NCBI RefSeq assembly: GCF_907164915.1
Contig: NC_061862.1
Coordinates: 2,852,001-2,916,000, forward strand
DNA from: Impatiens glandulifera
Taxonomy: Eukaryota > Streptophyta > Magnoliopsida > Ericales > Balsaminaceae
Length of the DNA: 64,000 nt
Direction: 5' to 3'
Shown here: positions 24,888-37,256 of the stretch, one piece after another
Position numbering within the stretch: the first letter of the stretch is position 1
How the letters are laid out: each line of letters starts with the position of its first letter
Notes under the pieces: generated by a model
The model's database searches: none
The model's input: only the letters and a program-made list of their open reading frames with translations
What the model was told of the DNA's origin: nothing
Made by a program: the position numbers and the translations under genes

Positions 24888-24895
24888 ATTTATAG
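24888..24895 (-). promoter_or_regulatory. Putative GPAT1 TATA box
   Basis: CTATAAAT on the minus strand about 40 bp upstream of the ATG. If used, it leaves a 5' UTR of only about 10 nt, so a more distal promoter is possible. Confidence 0.5.
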
Positions 24896-24899
24896 AGAA

Positions 24900-26860
24900 G
24901 CAATTAAAGGGTGTGGACAGAGTACGTTGACTATAAAGAATGACATTAATGTTTTTTTTTTTTTTTAAAAAAAAAAAGGAATTCTTTGAGTATGGTATAT
25001 GTGTTCATCGCATGGGGCTTTGGGTGTTAATATTTTTCTTCTTATTATTGCTTTGTTTATGTTTGAAGCAATGTTTTTGGTTAGTTAGAGTGTTGGTGAC
25101 CATCTTTTTGTTTTTTTTGAAAATATGCATGGCATGCAATTTGCAAAGTTTCAATGTTTTCTCTTTCTCTCTCTTTCTATCCCATACAGACATGTTCATA
25201 GAGAGTTGGTATGCGTGCACATGGGGTATGATTATTTATTAATAGTGAAGAGATAAAGCATGTAAAAGATGATGATGAAGAAATTAATGTAAAATTATTA
25301 TAATTAAGGTAAAAATGGTTTCTTTATAAATATTATCAACACCAGCTCAGATGATCATATCAGATCTTGCAATCGAATTGCAGAGTCAACCTCAACTACA
25401 CAGAAGAATTTAATGGGAGTGAGTTGACTTTTGTTTTGAGTTAAAGAACTTAGGTTTAATGAAAGAGAGAGGGAGGAGGGTCACCAACATTATTCAGAAA
25501 GGGCAGCCTTTTCATTAATTATTCATTTTTCATAGGTTTTGTTTTTGATTATTTGGGTTAATTAAGAGTTTGTTTTGAAAAAATGAAAGTATGTTTAAGA
25601 GTATGTAGATTATTAATTGATTTTTTTAAATTGGTCATGTATAATGAAAAAAAAAATAATGATAATAGTTTAAGCATATTGACAAAATTATACAATAGAT
25701 TAGTTGAGTTTTTCGATTCTTAAAAAGGATGACTAGCTCTCGAATATTAGAAAATATCAAAATAATAACATTAGAAATGATACATGTTGACTTCTTTCAA
25801 TTTGTTACTATCATTGAAAGTTTAACCATTTATTAGTTGAGATTATTTAGAATAAGTTATTAAAAATATTTAAATTTATATAAAAGTAAAGTAAAATGAG
25901 TGTTTTTATATTTTTATTAATTAATTTAATTGATAAAGTAATAGTTTTATTTTATTGATTTATTGGAATCCAACTAGGTGTACTTAATACCATTGAATTA
26001 AACAAGTCTTATATATAAAATCTTAATTGAAATAATGTGTTGATATCTCTGTCTAACTTTAATCTACAAGTTAATTGGTGATTGGTTAAATGATGGTAAT
26101 GAAATTAATTATATGAAGATGCATGTTTAAAATTGACCGGTTCATTAATTATATTAATTAAAGATTAAAATAACAAATTATACTCATTCAAATAAGCAAA
26201 TTACATATTAATTATATATTACAAGTTGTTAATTAAGAAAGCAAAATACAATTTAATGAAAACCTTAGAGGTGCACTTTTTGGCTAGCCCAAATCTTCAT
26301 CCAAAAGATTAGGAAATCTTCTTTAGTTAGTTCATCCATAATTTATTAAAATCAAGATTAAAAATAAAGTGGCACTTTTTTTCTTCTGAATATAGTTGAA
26401 TATCAATAAGAAACTGCTCCACATGATGACTTAATACACAAATTTGAGCCTAGTAAAGATTTTCGAATTATTTTATATGAAATTTAATTGATTTAAAAAC
26501 AAAAGTACATATTTGATGTTAAGAGAACAACATGTGGCATTTATAATTGTGAAATTTTAATTAATTATATATTTTTCATAGAAAAAAAAAAACTATATAA
26601 TTTAATTGGAAGACATTAAGGTGGGACCATTTGCAGTTTTATGGTAAGTTGTGTGTTGGGCTCTCAACTGTATTCCACCAATAATAACTTTTTATTGACT
26701 TTTCTTCTTCTGCTATTTACCACTGTTGGATCACCCAATTCATTCAACTTTTATATGGCACCGAAAATGTCAAATCAAACAAACTTATATATTTTAATCA
26801 TTTTGTTAATATATAATATATGCAAAGTGATTCATAGAGTTTATTTGATATGGGTTATTT
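24900..26860. other. GPAT1 upstream region, AT-rich spacer
   Basis: Homopolymer T/A runs near 24952-24978 and a CT-rich stretch near 25161-25178. Open frames at 24940-25242 and 26641-26898 are low-complexity and not supported. No other feature seen. Confidence 0.45.
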
Positions 26861-29074
26861 TAGATTTATTTTATTTTTATTTTACAGATTTTATATAATT
26901 TTTCTTTATATCATGCATGTTAGGTTATTGAAACAATTAAATTACTTATTTTATTAATATTAAAATAATCTTATTTTATCTTTATAAAATCTAAATTTTA
27001 AATACAAAAAATATTATAATAATTTAATAAATTAAAATTCCAAATAATTTATTTTTTATCAAACAATATTTATTTGGACAAAATAAAAAAAGAACAAACC
27101 CTTAGAGCCAGCTTGATGTTGGTTTTTTAAATTTTTTTACCCAACTCAGTTTTATATTATTTGAAAAAAAAATGGTTTTTTATATATATTATTTAAATAC
27201 CTTTATTTTGTTTAATAATAAATTTTTTTAAATAATAATTTGATATTTATTTAATGAATATAATGGTGGGTTTGAAATAAAATAACCAAATAATCAACTC
27301 TTAGAGTTAATTTGTTATGAGTTAATTAAGATTTGTTTGAAAAGATTATATTGGATGAAAAAATAAATATTTTAATTTTTAATTGATTGAAATATGTCTT
27401 ATTAATTTACAATAGAGTCATATTAACCTAATAAATAAGTTGTTATATATGGTGGATCTATAGTATGTTTTTTGATAAGTTGTCTGTGTAAACATGTGTT
27501 ATGTACATAATAATAATATATGGAGAAGAAGAACATGTGTTAATCTCATGAGCAGTTAGGATCATGCTTTTCTGTTAATTGGGTTGGTGAGTCTTCAATC
27601 ATTTGATATTGATGATGTTGAATAATAACCTTGCATAATTTTTGCATGTAACTATCACCCCTTTTATATTTCACTATATATAATTATATGAATTTCAAAG
27701 TTATAGCAACATTATATCTTTATTATTTGTAAAATTAAAATAAATTCTAAGAATATTATATAATTTAAATTAATATTCAAATTAAATATTTTATAAAAAT
27801 ATTTTAAAATTAATTTATAATTTTTTTATCTTAAAATAATATAAAATATGAACAAAATAATAATTAAAAACGGGTACTTAGTTGTCTAGCCGTGTGGACT
27901 ATGGAGAGTATTTATTATAATGTTATGGACTTCCATCATATTATTGACACTTGGTTTTAAATCTTAATCCAATGATGTTTACCTTAAAATATATGAAAAA
28001 TGGGTAATATTATGGATATACAAATTCAGATCTGAATTAACCTACACGGATCGATTTATTTTTGGTCGCCAATAATGCGTAAAGTATTTAGTCGCCAATA
28101 ATGCGTAGAGTTTGTACCCAACGAAATTGTTTTAATGTATATTCATTAATATTCACTGAATTGTGTTTGATATTGATATATATTGATTAATACCCACCGA
28201 AATATTTTTGACGTGTAATAGCTGGATACCGAAATATGTTTGGTGTGAATGAATTAACATCCACCGAAATCATTTTAATGTGTAGACATATTGGCTAATA
28301 ACATAGGTGGGTAATACCTACTTTTTTTTAAAATATATATTTTAATTTAAAATTACAATCAAATTTGTTAAAAAACATATTTTTAAATTAAATAATAACA
28401 ACATTTAGCTTCCAAAATAATTAACAATATATTTTAAAACTTCAAATATTTGAACAATTAAAGAAGGTATCAAGTTTTATAAAAATATATTTAACGTCTA
28501 AAATATAGCTATTTGTTCAATAAATACAAAATTACTACGTTTAGAGTATTCACAAACTTTTTGAAAAGATTTTTTTGAAAGCCATCTACAAAATCCTCTA
28601 AGGACAACCTATGAATTACGATAAACAAACAATTAACATTTCTAAAAAAATGAAGAATCTAAATCTATAAAATGATCAAAGACTATACGATAGTTTTAGA
28701 ATATACTAGTTGAATTTTCGTCTTCTTCGTTATTTGATCTATATTCTTCGTGACCCGAATTCAATTTCTCTAAAATGTACAAAATTAGTAATTAGAGTAA
28801 CAATAAAATTAATCATTTTAAATATTAACCTCACATATATTATCCAGTAACGTAGAAGGATGAATCGAGGAAGAGTAATATTAAAGAATATGGATTGACG
28901 TTAAATATTAACTTCATGATTTGATTGGGTGACATCGATGGAGATTGATCCGATTAAGATTGATTGACAAAGAAGTTTGACATCATATCAAATATTTTCT
29001 TCTCAAAGCTATCATTAGTCTCTCCTCGATCCACCGGCTAATCTCCTAGCTTCTTTTTTTTCTTTATCTACTAA

Positions 29075-30082
29075 GTTAGCGTTTGTTATATGATATTAAT
29101 TATATAGGTATTAATTGTAAAAGATATAAGTTGTAAAGGGGTATTAAGAGATATAAATTATATATGTTATTTGTATTTGGTTGAAAGTATAAATTTTATA
29201 ATTTCGTGTTTGGTTGGTAGTATAAAAATATTGTATAAAATGTAAAAGACATTTTTACCCTTTATATTTATATAAATTTAATTTTGTTTATTTCTTTCCA
29301 TTCATGTGTTTTTTTATTACATATAATTTGTAAACATATTTTGTGTTAGGTTATAAAATGTTATTAACAAATGTTGATCTTTGTTTAGGTTGAATATTGA
29401 ATATTTTTTTCTAACTTTTAATTCTTTTATTTGTTTTTTGTTTATAGGAAATCTTACTCTTTAGATCTAATTTAATTATCAAGTTTCTTACCACTATATT
29501 AAATAATCACCACTTTAATAATAAGTAGTTTTTATTTATCTTATTTAAGTTTATCACAATATATTAAATTTTATCACAATATATTAAATTATCTTATATA
29601 TTTTATAGCACCAATAATTTATTTAAATTTTTATTGTTTTATTTATTATTTAATATTATATATATTTAAATAGAATCTATATCTAATATTTTTTTTATAA
29701 TAATTTTAACATTTTTGAAATTGAGGAAGTAAATGAGCACTATATTAACTTCTTATATATATTTAGTAAACTGTAATTAAAAAAATGTAAATAACATATC
29801 AAATAGGAAGGAAAAAATAATTAAAATATAAAGGTAAATATGAAAATAGGGTTTTCAAAGAAAAGAAATAATAAAAATATAAGGGTAAAAATGGAAGATA
29901 TTTTTTTTATATAAACTTGTAACTGGTTCTATTAGGTACAAATTTGTACCTAGTTTAAAGTATAAATTATATGTCTTTTAAATACTGTTTATATAAAATA
30001 ATCAATCAAACACTTAAGTAAATTTACTATTAGTATTATTATTCTATACCTACAGTTTAATAACTGCATAACAAACACAGCC
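29075..30082. mobile_element. PIF/Harbinger-like MITE, copy A only
   Basis: A 1,008-bp insertion between TAA (29072-29074) and TAA (30083-30085). Copy B has the uninterrupted site CTACTAATTGTAA (about 41004-41016). The ends are related inverted repeats: GTTAGCGTTTGTTATATGA at the left, and the complement of the right end, GGCTGTGTTTGTTATGCAG. A 3-bp TWA-type duplication and GTGTTTGTTA termini are typical of the PIF/Harbinger superfamily. There is no transposase, so it is non-autonomous. Confidence 0.8.
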
Positions 30083-30894
30083 TAATTGTAATTGTAAATA
30101 TTAATTTCATGTAATAAATAAAATATAAAACAATAAAGTGTAAATTATTTTATTGTAATTAATTTGTATATTGAAACCTTTGTAATTACACATCTAATTC
30201 TAAGAGGTTATTCTCTATTATGACATTTAATGTATTGTAATTAAATTTACACATTCAATTGCATATAGTTACAAATGACATTTTAATGAAATTAAACAAA
30301 ATATGGTACATGTAATTACATTCATACAATAAGTTCTCAGAAGTCCTTAGAGTTATTTGATAATAATAACTCTATAAATAAGGCTTGATATCTATAGAGA
30401 CCTAAGTCTATTTTTTATTTATTAAAAACTTGCATCATTGAGGGTTAAAGAAGCATAAAAGGTTTAGAATTTTTTTAAAGATTGTGCATCGTGTTGATGA
30501 CAATATTCATAGAAGAAACGTTAAGGTTCATCGACGATCAATCAATGTACAAATATGACTAGAGGTATATGCTCGATACAATCACGCCTATTCAATTTAA
30601 TATTCATAAACTTTTCTAAAATCATTAAATCAAATCTCTGTCTTATTTATTATATTCAAATCACTTATATGTTATATATATTGATTTTTGATTAGCACAT
30701 TAATCGTTTGCACTTCTTATTACTTTATGCAAATATTATGTTTGTGTTAATCTTCTTGGTTTATATATCATGATTTGTTTGCACTTTTATATTTTGTGTA
30801 AACATTAAATTTTAGTAAATACCATGTGATAATACAATTTAATTGGTTAGAGAGTAATCACATCATCTTTAATCGATTAACTTGTATATTCAAT

Positions 30895-31830
30895 TTTTTA
30901 AATCACACTAAAACATTTATTGTGATAATAACATAAGATGTGTGATAAATTAGATTAAATATAAAATCATATTTCTTAATCTACCTAGAGAAATTAAGAA
31001 ATGAACCTGAAATGTTTTTATTGTGTGGATTAACATGGAATCGAATATGGATAGACCAAAATCGATAAAAATGAAAAAGGTCGGTTGAAGTATATATTGT
31101 TTTTAGTCTATTATGTTTTCGACCGAAAAAACTGAACTAAAGGTCTACCTTCCTTAGTGGTTAAAAAAAGGGAAAAAAATGAAAAAAAGAAGTGCCGTGT
31201 GAAAATACAATTCAATTAGAATATTTAGTTTTTAAAGTCACACTAAAACATTTATTGTGATAATAACATATAATATGTGATTAATTAAATATAAAATCAC
31301 ATCTCTTAATCTACCTAGAGAAATGAACATGATGTGTTTTTATTATGGGGATTAACATGGAATCTAATATGGATTGATCAAAGTCTAGAAAAATAAAAAT
31401 GGTTGGTCGAAGTATATCTTGTTTTTGGTCTATTATGTTTTTTCGACCGAAAAAACTCAACCAAGTATATTTGAACTAGAGGCCTTCAAATTTGATTTGC
31501 GTCATGTGTCCAAGCCTCGAACCATTGTGCAAGTGGTTGAATTGGAAAATTGTTTTTTTATTATTTATGTTTGAGGCTTTATTGCTTTGTATGATAATCA
31601 AAATAATGTAGGAAATGTGTGTTTTTATTGTGTGGATTAACATGAAATCGAACGAGGATCGATCAAAGTCAAGAAAATGAGAAAGGTCTGCTGAAGTATC
31701 TTATTTTTTATTTGTTATGTTTTCCGATCGAAAAAAAATTAAATAATCAACTAAAAGTCATATGCATTCCTAGCTGCTGGAAAAAAAAGTGAAGTAGGGA
31801 TTCGAATAAGAGATTTTGCTCCCGCCTTGC
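30895..31830. repeat. Three tandem repeats of about 320 bp
   Basis: TCACACTAAAACATTTATTG starts at 30903 and about 31236. TGGATTAACATGGAATC-like sequence with a following CGACCGAAAAAACT or CGATCGAAAAAA occurs three times (from about 31024, 31350 and 31635). Copy B shows the same series from about 41733, so the triplication is older than the A/B duplication. Confidence 0.75.
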
Positions 31831-32873
31831 ACCATCACATCTAAGCCTTGACCGCTGCAACAATGATTTTTTTTGGTTTAATCTTTATCGCGTTTCATAC
31901 ATAAGATTTTCCTCACATTTAGAAATTTAAAGAAAAATTGTAATATTTGGGATTGGAACCAAGACCTCCTACCCTCTTTTCAGTCAGCACTCCAAGTCAA
32001 CATTTAGTCGAGACTAACTTTGTGTCTGGGCATTCTCTTGCTTATGTCCGTGCACCCATTCCGCCCATGGTCTGAATCGACCCCCGCTGATTGATCCGCT
32101 CATTATTTCAGCAACCAATTCGGTTTACCTTTTTGTAATTATTTTTGTCTTTAAAATACCTTAACTAATTTAAAAAAAAAATCCAAAAAAATATAAAACA
32201 CTTGAAAATAATATTTTTACAAAAACAAAAAATATATTTTTGCTCAGAACATGTTTGGTTCATTTCTTTATTTTATCATTACATTTATATTTATTAATTT
32301 ATTAATTGCTTTTTTAAAAGTTAAAAAAAATAAATTTATATTTTCGTAATTCTAAAATAAAATCTAAATATTTTGAAAACTAATTTTAATTTTTGGAATC
32401 TTTTCAAGTTTATCTAGTCCACGCCTATTTATAGGTATAATATTTGAGCTTTAATTCTTTTTTCATATTATACAATGATGAACTTATACACGTGTCTTAA
32501 GAACATAATGGTACGAGCCTATATAAATGTTTATGTTTGAACGAAACTTTATGGGAATGTCTTAATTTATTCTAAACAAATGAGGTGTAAAATAACATTT
32601 TTTTAAATGACCAAAATTTTAAAATATAAACCGTCATGTAAAGGACACGTAAGATATAGCGCTGAGACCTTTTCTCACGTGCAGTGTCGGCTTCGAGAAT
32701 TGGGCTGCCTCATCAACAAACAGAAAAACGTGAAAAAAAACTGGCTGCCCTAATTTGAGTTTAAAATATTACTATTTTTTTTTGGTAAGATTTGAACCCA
32801 TAACTAAATAAAATTATAAATATTTTTTTAATCATAAATCATTATGCTACACAACTTTATGTTTAAAACATAA

Positions 32874-33053
32874 ATCTCTCTCTATATATAATGATGCTTA
32901 ATTTTCAAAGTTTTCGAATTGCCGGGTCGAGAGTTGTGGTTAATTTGGATATATATGTGAGAGTAAATGAATACTTTAGTCGGATTGTGAGTTGATCCGC
33001 CCATAAACTTAAAACGGTTAAAAATAAAATTAAAAATGCTATATGTATGTTTC
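32874..33053 (+). mobile_element. Helitron 5' part, cut by copia insertion
   Basis: Begins TCTCTCTATATATAATGATG after AAA, then the conserved GGGTCGAGAGTTGTGGTTAA and AAAACGGTTAAAAATAAAA. It is the same family as 43628-44204 and 54015-54591. It stops where the retrotransposon LTR begins at 33054, so the copia element landed inside it. Confidence 0.65.
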
Positions 33054-33607
33054 TGTTGGAGAAATCGAATAATAGCACCTGTTTAGCAATCCAGAAATAG
33101 ACAAGCTACAACAAAAGGCCTAACAATTCTTTTTCCCCTTCTGTATAATCAAATGGACAGCCAATTCAATTGAACATCAAACAATCAAACAATTAAAAAC
33201 AGAGAGCAACACACCAAGATTTTGATATGGAAAACCCAAATTAGGTAAAAACCACGGGACACTTCGGCCACTTAAATCATCCACTATATCAAATGAGTAT
33301 ACAATGTTGTTCAATACAAACCTATATGTAATCTAATCAAAGTTATCAATTAACCTCATCCTAACTTGTCATTCACATACATTATCATCATCACTAAAGA
33401 TGGCTAACCAAATAGAGAAGAGATAAAGGAAATTAGAAGAAGAACTTGATGCTTCAATGGATAAATTGTTGTTTCAATGGAGGAAGAACTGCTGGAAGAT
33501 GGAGAGAGAAAAAAACTAAACTACTGTGTCTTTTTTTCTTAATTAAATATGCCCTAATGGGCTTTATTAATTTGTTAGGCCCAACTGCCAAATGAGCTGA
33601 CCCAACA
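33054..33607 (-). repeat. copia 3' LTR, 554 bp
   Basis: Starts TGTTGGAG and ends TGACCCAACA on the plus strand, with the TGTTGG/CCAACA terminal inverted repeat expected of an LTR. The polypurine tract abuts its inner edge. Confidence 0.9.
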
Positions 33608-33617
33608 AATCTCCCCT
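33608..33617 (-). other. Polypurine tract of the copia element
   Basis: AGGGGAGATT on the minus strand directly adjoins the 3' LTR; it is the primer site for plus-strand DNA synthesis. Confidence 0.85.
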
Positions 33618-33639
33618 ATCAGCGCAACTTCGCGGGCTC

Positions 33640-34397
33640 CAATAAACCTGCTCTCTCCCGACAATCTTCAAACTTGTCCTTAGGCAAAGATTTTGTAAAC
33701 ATATCAGCATCATTCTCACTTGTATGAATCTTCTCCAAGTTCAGCTCTTTTGCCTCAAACACACATCACATATCCAATGATATCTCACGTCGATGTGTTT
33801 GGATCTCGAATGAAAAGCTGAATTCTTTGAGAGATGAATGACACTTTGACTGTCGCAAAACAAAGTGAAATTCTCTTGCTTTTGGCCCAACTATTGTAGG
33901 AACTTCTTCATCCATAACACCTCTTTACATGCCTCAGTAGCTGCAATATACTCAGCTTCTGTAGTAGACAAAGCAACACACTTTTGTAACCTTGACTGCC
34001 ACGAAACAGCACTGCCTGCAAAGGTAACTAAAAAACCTGATACAGATTTTCTTGAATCAACATCAGCCGCCATATCAGAATCTGTAAAGCCTTCCAAAAT
34101 AGGAGTATCACTTCCGAAGCATAAACGTGCTTTGGAAGAGCCTCGAAGATATCTGAGAATCCACTTAACAGCCAACCAATGTTCTTCTCCTGGGTTGGAG
34201 AGATACCGACTAACAACACCAACTGCGTGTGTTATGTCCGATCTTGTACATACCATGACATACATAAGACTACCAATTGCGGAGGCATAATGTACATTCT
34301 TCATTTCATCTTTCTCTTTCTCACTTGTAGGACATTGTTTAGAACTCAATTTGAAATGACCTACAAGTGGAACTGAAACCGATTTTGCATTTTTCAT
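33640..34397 (-). pseudogene. copia RNase H domain
   Basis: The minus frame at 33891-34397 has GFTDSDMAADVDSRKSVSG and LSTTEAEYIAATEACKE, the usual catalytic regions of copia RNase H. A further piece around 33760-33860 (continuing toward the polypurine tract) is in another frame after a stop, so the product is broken. Confidence 0.88.
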
Positions 34398-35168
34398 TGC
34401 AAACCTCTCAAGTACCTTCTCAATGTACTTCTTCTATGATAGCCAAAATATTCTGTTCTTTCTGTCTCTTGTGATTTCCATACCTAGGATCTGCTTCACT
34501 GAACCCAAATCCTTCATCGCAAAAGACTTGTTCAAATCCCTTTTGAGCTTCTCAATTTTCGCAATATCTTGCCCAACAACCAGCATATCATCAATATAGA
34601 GCAGAAGAATAACATAATCATCAACACCGTATCTCTTGATGAAAACACAATGATCAGAAGTAGTCTTACTGTACCCATTTGCTTCCATGAAAGATTCAAA
34701 TTTTCTGTACCATTGTTTAGGTGCTTACTTGAGCCCATACAAGCTTTTTCTCAACCTGCAGACAAGAGCTTCTTTACCTTTAACTTTGAAACCCTCAGGT
34801 TGTACCATATAGATCTCTTCCTCCAAGTCACCATGGAGAAATGCAGTCTTCACATCCAGTTGTTCAATTTACAAATCTTGACTAGCAGCCAATGCTAACA
34901 CAACTCGAATGGATGACCTCTTCACAACAGGTGAGAAGATTTCTTCAAAATCAATCCCCTTTTTCTGTCCAAAGCCCTTCACAACCAGTCTTGCTTTGTA
35001 TCGAGGTTGTGAGCTATTCTCTTGGTGCTTCAACTTGAATACCCACTTGTTCTTCAAAGTCTTCTTTCCTTTTGAAAGTTTCACCAAGTCATAAGTCTCG
35101 TTCTCTTGCAAGGAATTTATCTCTTCTTGCATTGCCACCGACCACTTGTTCTTATTTTCATGAGACAA
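34398..35168 (-). pseudogene. copia reverse transcriptase
   Basis: The N-terminal part (34869-35168) includes NKWVFKLKH and [12 protein letters not shown]. The catalytic LLLYIDDMLVVG box lies in 34434-34688. Stops and a frame change between 34688 and 34869 inactivate it. Confidence 0.9.
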
Positions 35169-35216
35169 TACTTCTTGATAGGTTTATGGTTCTCCCCCGT
35201 CAGTCAACATCACATA

Positions 35217-35500
35217 CTAATTGGGAGGATACCTACTAAAAGGTTGTCGCTGCCTACTAGATCTTCTAATATGCTGATAATGAGGTGGCTTTAGAGAACT
35301 ATCATCATCTTGTTCAGATTCCTCTGTTGGCTCAACATCAACTAGAGGAGTTTCATCAACCTCAACTTGGGCATTTTCCACATCATTGGGCTGTGATTGT
35401 GGTGTACGAATCCTACCATTATTGGGCAATTCTTTCTCCGTAGACTTTGGCTTTTTTTTCTCAAAGTCTTCAATGGTCTGATTTTCAAAGAATACCACAT
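35217..35500 (-). pseudogene. copia integrase-RT linker
   Basis: An acidic, serine-rich frame ending RRSSRQRQPFSRYPP, a typical low-conservation spacer between integrase and reverse transcriptase. Confidence 0.7.
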
Positions 35501-35582
35501 CTCTGCTTCTAATGAGTTTCTTGTTAACCGGATCCCAATATCGGTACCCAAATTCTCTGTGGCCATACCCAATAAAGATACA

Positions 35583-36236
35583 CTATCTCGTCTTGCTATC
35601 AAGCTTAGCTCTCTCATCTCGAGAAACATGAACAAACACTTTACAACCAAAAACTCTCAAGTGATCATAAGAGACGTCTTTACCTCTCCAAACTCTTTCT
35701 GGAACGTCGCCATCTAAAGGAGTTGAGGGTGAAAGGTTTATCAGATCAACTGCCGTCTTCATTGCCTCTCCCCAAAAGGATTTTGGCAACTTAGCATGAG
35801 ACAACATACACAAAATTCTCTCATTGATAGACCTGTTCATCCTCTCTGCAACTCCATTCTGTTGAGGTGTTTTTGACACAGTCTTCAAAAGCTTGATCCT
35901 ATGACTTTTACATTATTCCACAAATGACCCTCTATATTCGCCATTGTTCGAACGAACACATTTCAACTTCTTCCCAGTTTCTCTCTCTACTTCAGCATGA
36001 AACAACTTGAAGTAATCCAATTCTTGATCCTTAGTCTCCAAGCAATATGCCCACACCTTCCTTGAGCAATCATCGATAAAAGTGATGTAATAATGAGCAC
36101 CACCTAAAGTCAAGAAATCCATAAAACATATGTCTGTGTGAACCATATCTAGGATATTGGGCTTCCTAGATAGATAAAAACTTTTGAAGGAAACTCTATG
36201 TTGCTTACCAACTAAGCAATCTGTGCATGTCTTCAA
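35583..36236 (-). pseudogene. copia integrase core
   Basis: HTDICFMDF, YITFIDDCSRKVWAY, TPQQNGVAERMNR and LRVFGCKVFVHV are recognisable over two frames (35913-36236 and 35583-35888). The part just upstream, about 36237-36300, has a stop. Confidence 0.9.
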
Positions 36237-36298
36237 ATCTATGGACTTTAAGCCCTAAAGATCGATTGTCTTGGAGAGAACTCGCATGCCATTTTGAC

Positions 36299-37256
36299 TT
36301 AAGTGACCAAGTCGCTTATGCCAAAGTTGTGCTGAACAATCAGTAATTGCATTTGCTTCTCCCCGTAAGACTTAGTCTCTATTACATAAAGAGAACCGAC
36401 CTTCTTTCCTTTAGCTATCACCAAAGACCCCTTAGTGAGTTTCCATTTTCCTTCACCAAAGTAACTATGATAGCCCTCATCATCAAGAATACTAGTAGAA
36501 ATTAAATTCATTCGAATATCAGGAACATGTCGAACATTCTTCAAAAGTAGCTTGCACGAAGTGTTAGTATCCAAACAAACATCTCCTTTTCCAACAATCT
36601 TACACGTAACATGGTTTCCCAACGTCACTGAACCAAACTGTCCACTAGTGTAAGAAGCAAATATATCACAACGATTGGTGACATGATAAGAAGCACCCGA
36701 GTCTACCACCCATTGTGTATCTTGAGAAATAAGGTTGATACTATCATTGTCGTAAACAATATCGATGTCGTTACCACCCACATCTGCAACCTTACTACTT
36801 CCATCTTGCTTATTCTCCTTTTGTTCCCGCTTTAAAGATCTGCACTGATACTTCTTGTATCCTGGTTTTCCACAATGATAACATGTAATCTCTTTTCTCG
36901 AGCTGGATGTTCCCCGTGACCTGTCTGAACTACCACTACGATTATTTGGAGTTTTAGTTTTACTTCTACCCATTTTTTTAGTCACGAACACCTGACTTGG
37001 AGTCGAGAAGCCCTGTTCTTTTCTTCTAGCCTCTTCATTCAACACGCTCTCTTTCATCATTTTCAAAGTGAGCTTACTTTGTGGAACATAATTGGTAATT
37101 GAAACCACAAGTGTCTCCCAACTATTAGGCAGAGAATTAATCAAACACATAACATGAAGCTCATCATCAAATTTCATTCCTATTGCAGCCAACTCATTTA
37201 GAATCCCCTGAAAAGCATTTAGATGCTCGCACATAGAAGACCCATCTTGATATTTT
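36299..37256 (-). pseudogene. copia partial gag and protease
   Basis: Begins inside the gag UBN2-type region (about half of gag missing). It then has a zinc knuckle CYHCGKPGYKKYQC, in which lysine stands where the knuckle histidine is expected, and a protease active site WVVDSGASYHVT, followed by the start of the pre-integrase segment. Confidence 0.9.

Larger units (their letters stand above)
26865..33053. repeat. Segmental duplication, copy A
   Basis: A direct copy of 37257-43846. Colinear matches run the whole way, for example GAGTCTTCAATCATTTGATA (27581 and 37992), GATTGTGCATCGTGTTGATG (30480 and 41328) and TCTAGTCCACGCCTATTTAT (32413 and 43191). The unit is non-coding and about 5.1 kb once private insertions are removed. 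Copy A carries an extra 1,008-bp element at 29075. Its left border is near 26865 in a T/A-rich stretch; its right border is the copia LTR at 33054. Confidence 0.92.
33054..37256 (-). mobile_element. 5'-truncated Ty1/copia LTR retrotransposon
   Basis: In element orientation (minus) the order is partial gag, zinc knuckle, protease, integrase, reverse transcriptase, RNase H, polypurine tract, 3' LTR. The 5' LTR, primer binding site and start of gag are absent. At about 37256 the gag sequence passes directly into the left edge of duplication copy B through a T/A-rich junction. Only one LTR exists, so insertion age cannot be estimated from an LTR pair. The element is dead: multiple frameshifts and stops interrupt the polyprotein. 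Confidence 0.93.

Noticed and set aside
24940..25242. 100-codon plus frame upstream of GPAT1
   Set aside because: Built from poly-T (Phe) and low-complexity sequence.
26641..26898. 85-codon plus frame
   Set aside because: Extends into the duplicated non-coding unit and is dominated by Ile/Leu/Tyr from AT-rich DNA.
31790..31860. tRNA-like or SINE-like segment with GGGATTCGAATAAG
   Set aside because: Only a B-box-like match; no A box at proper spacing and no poly-A tail.
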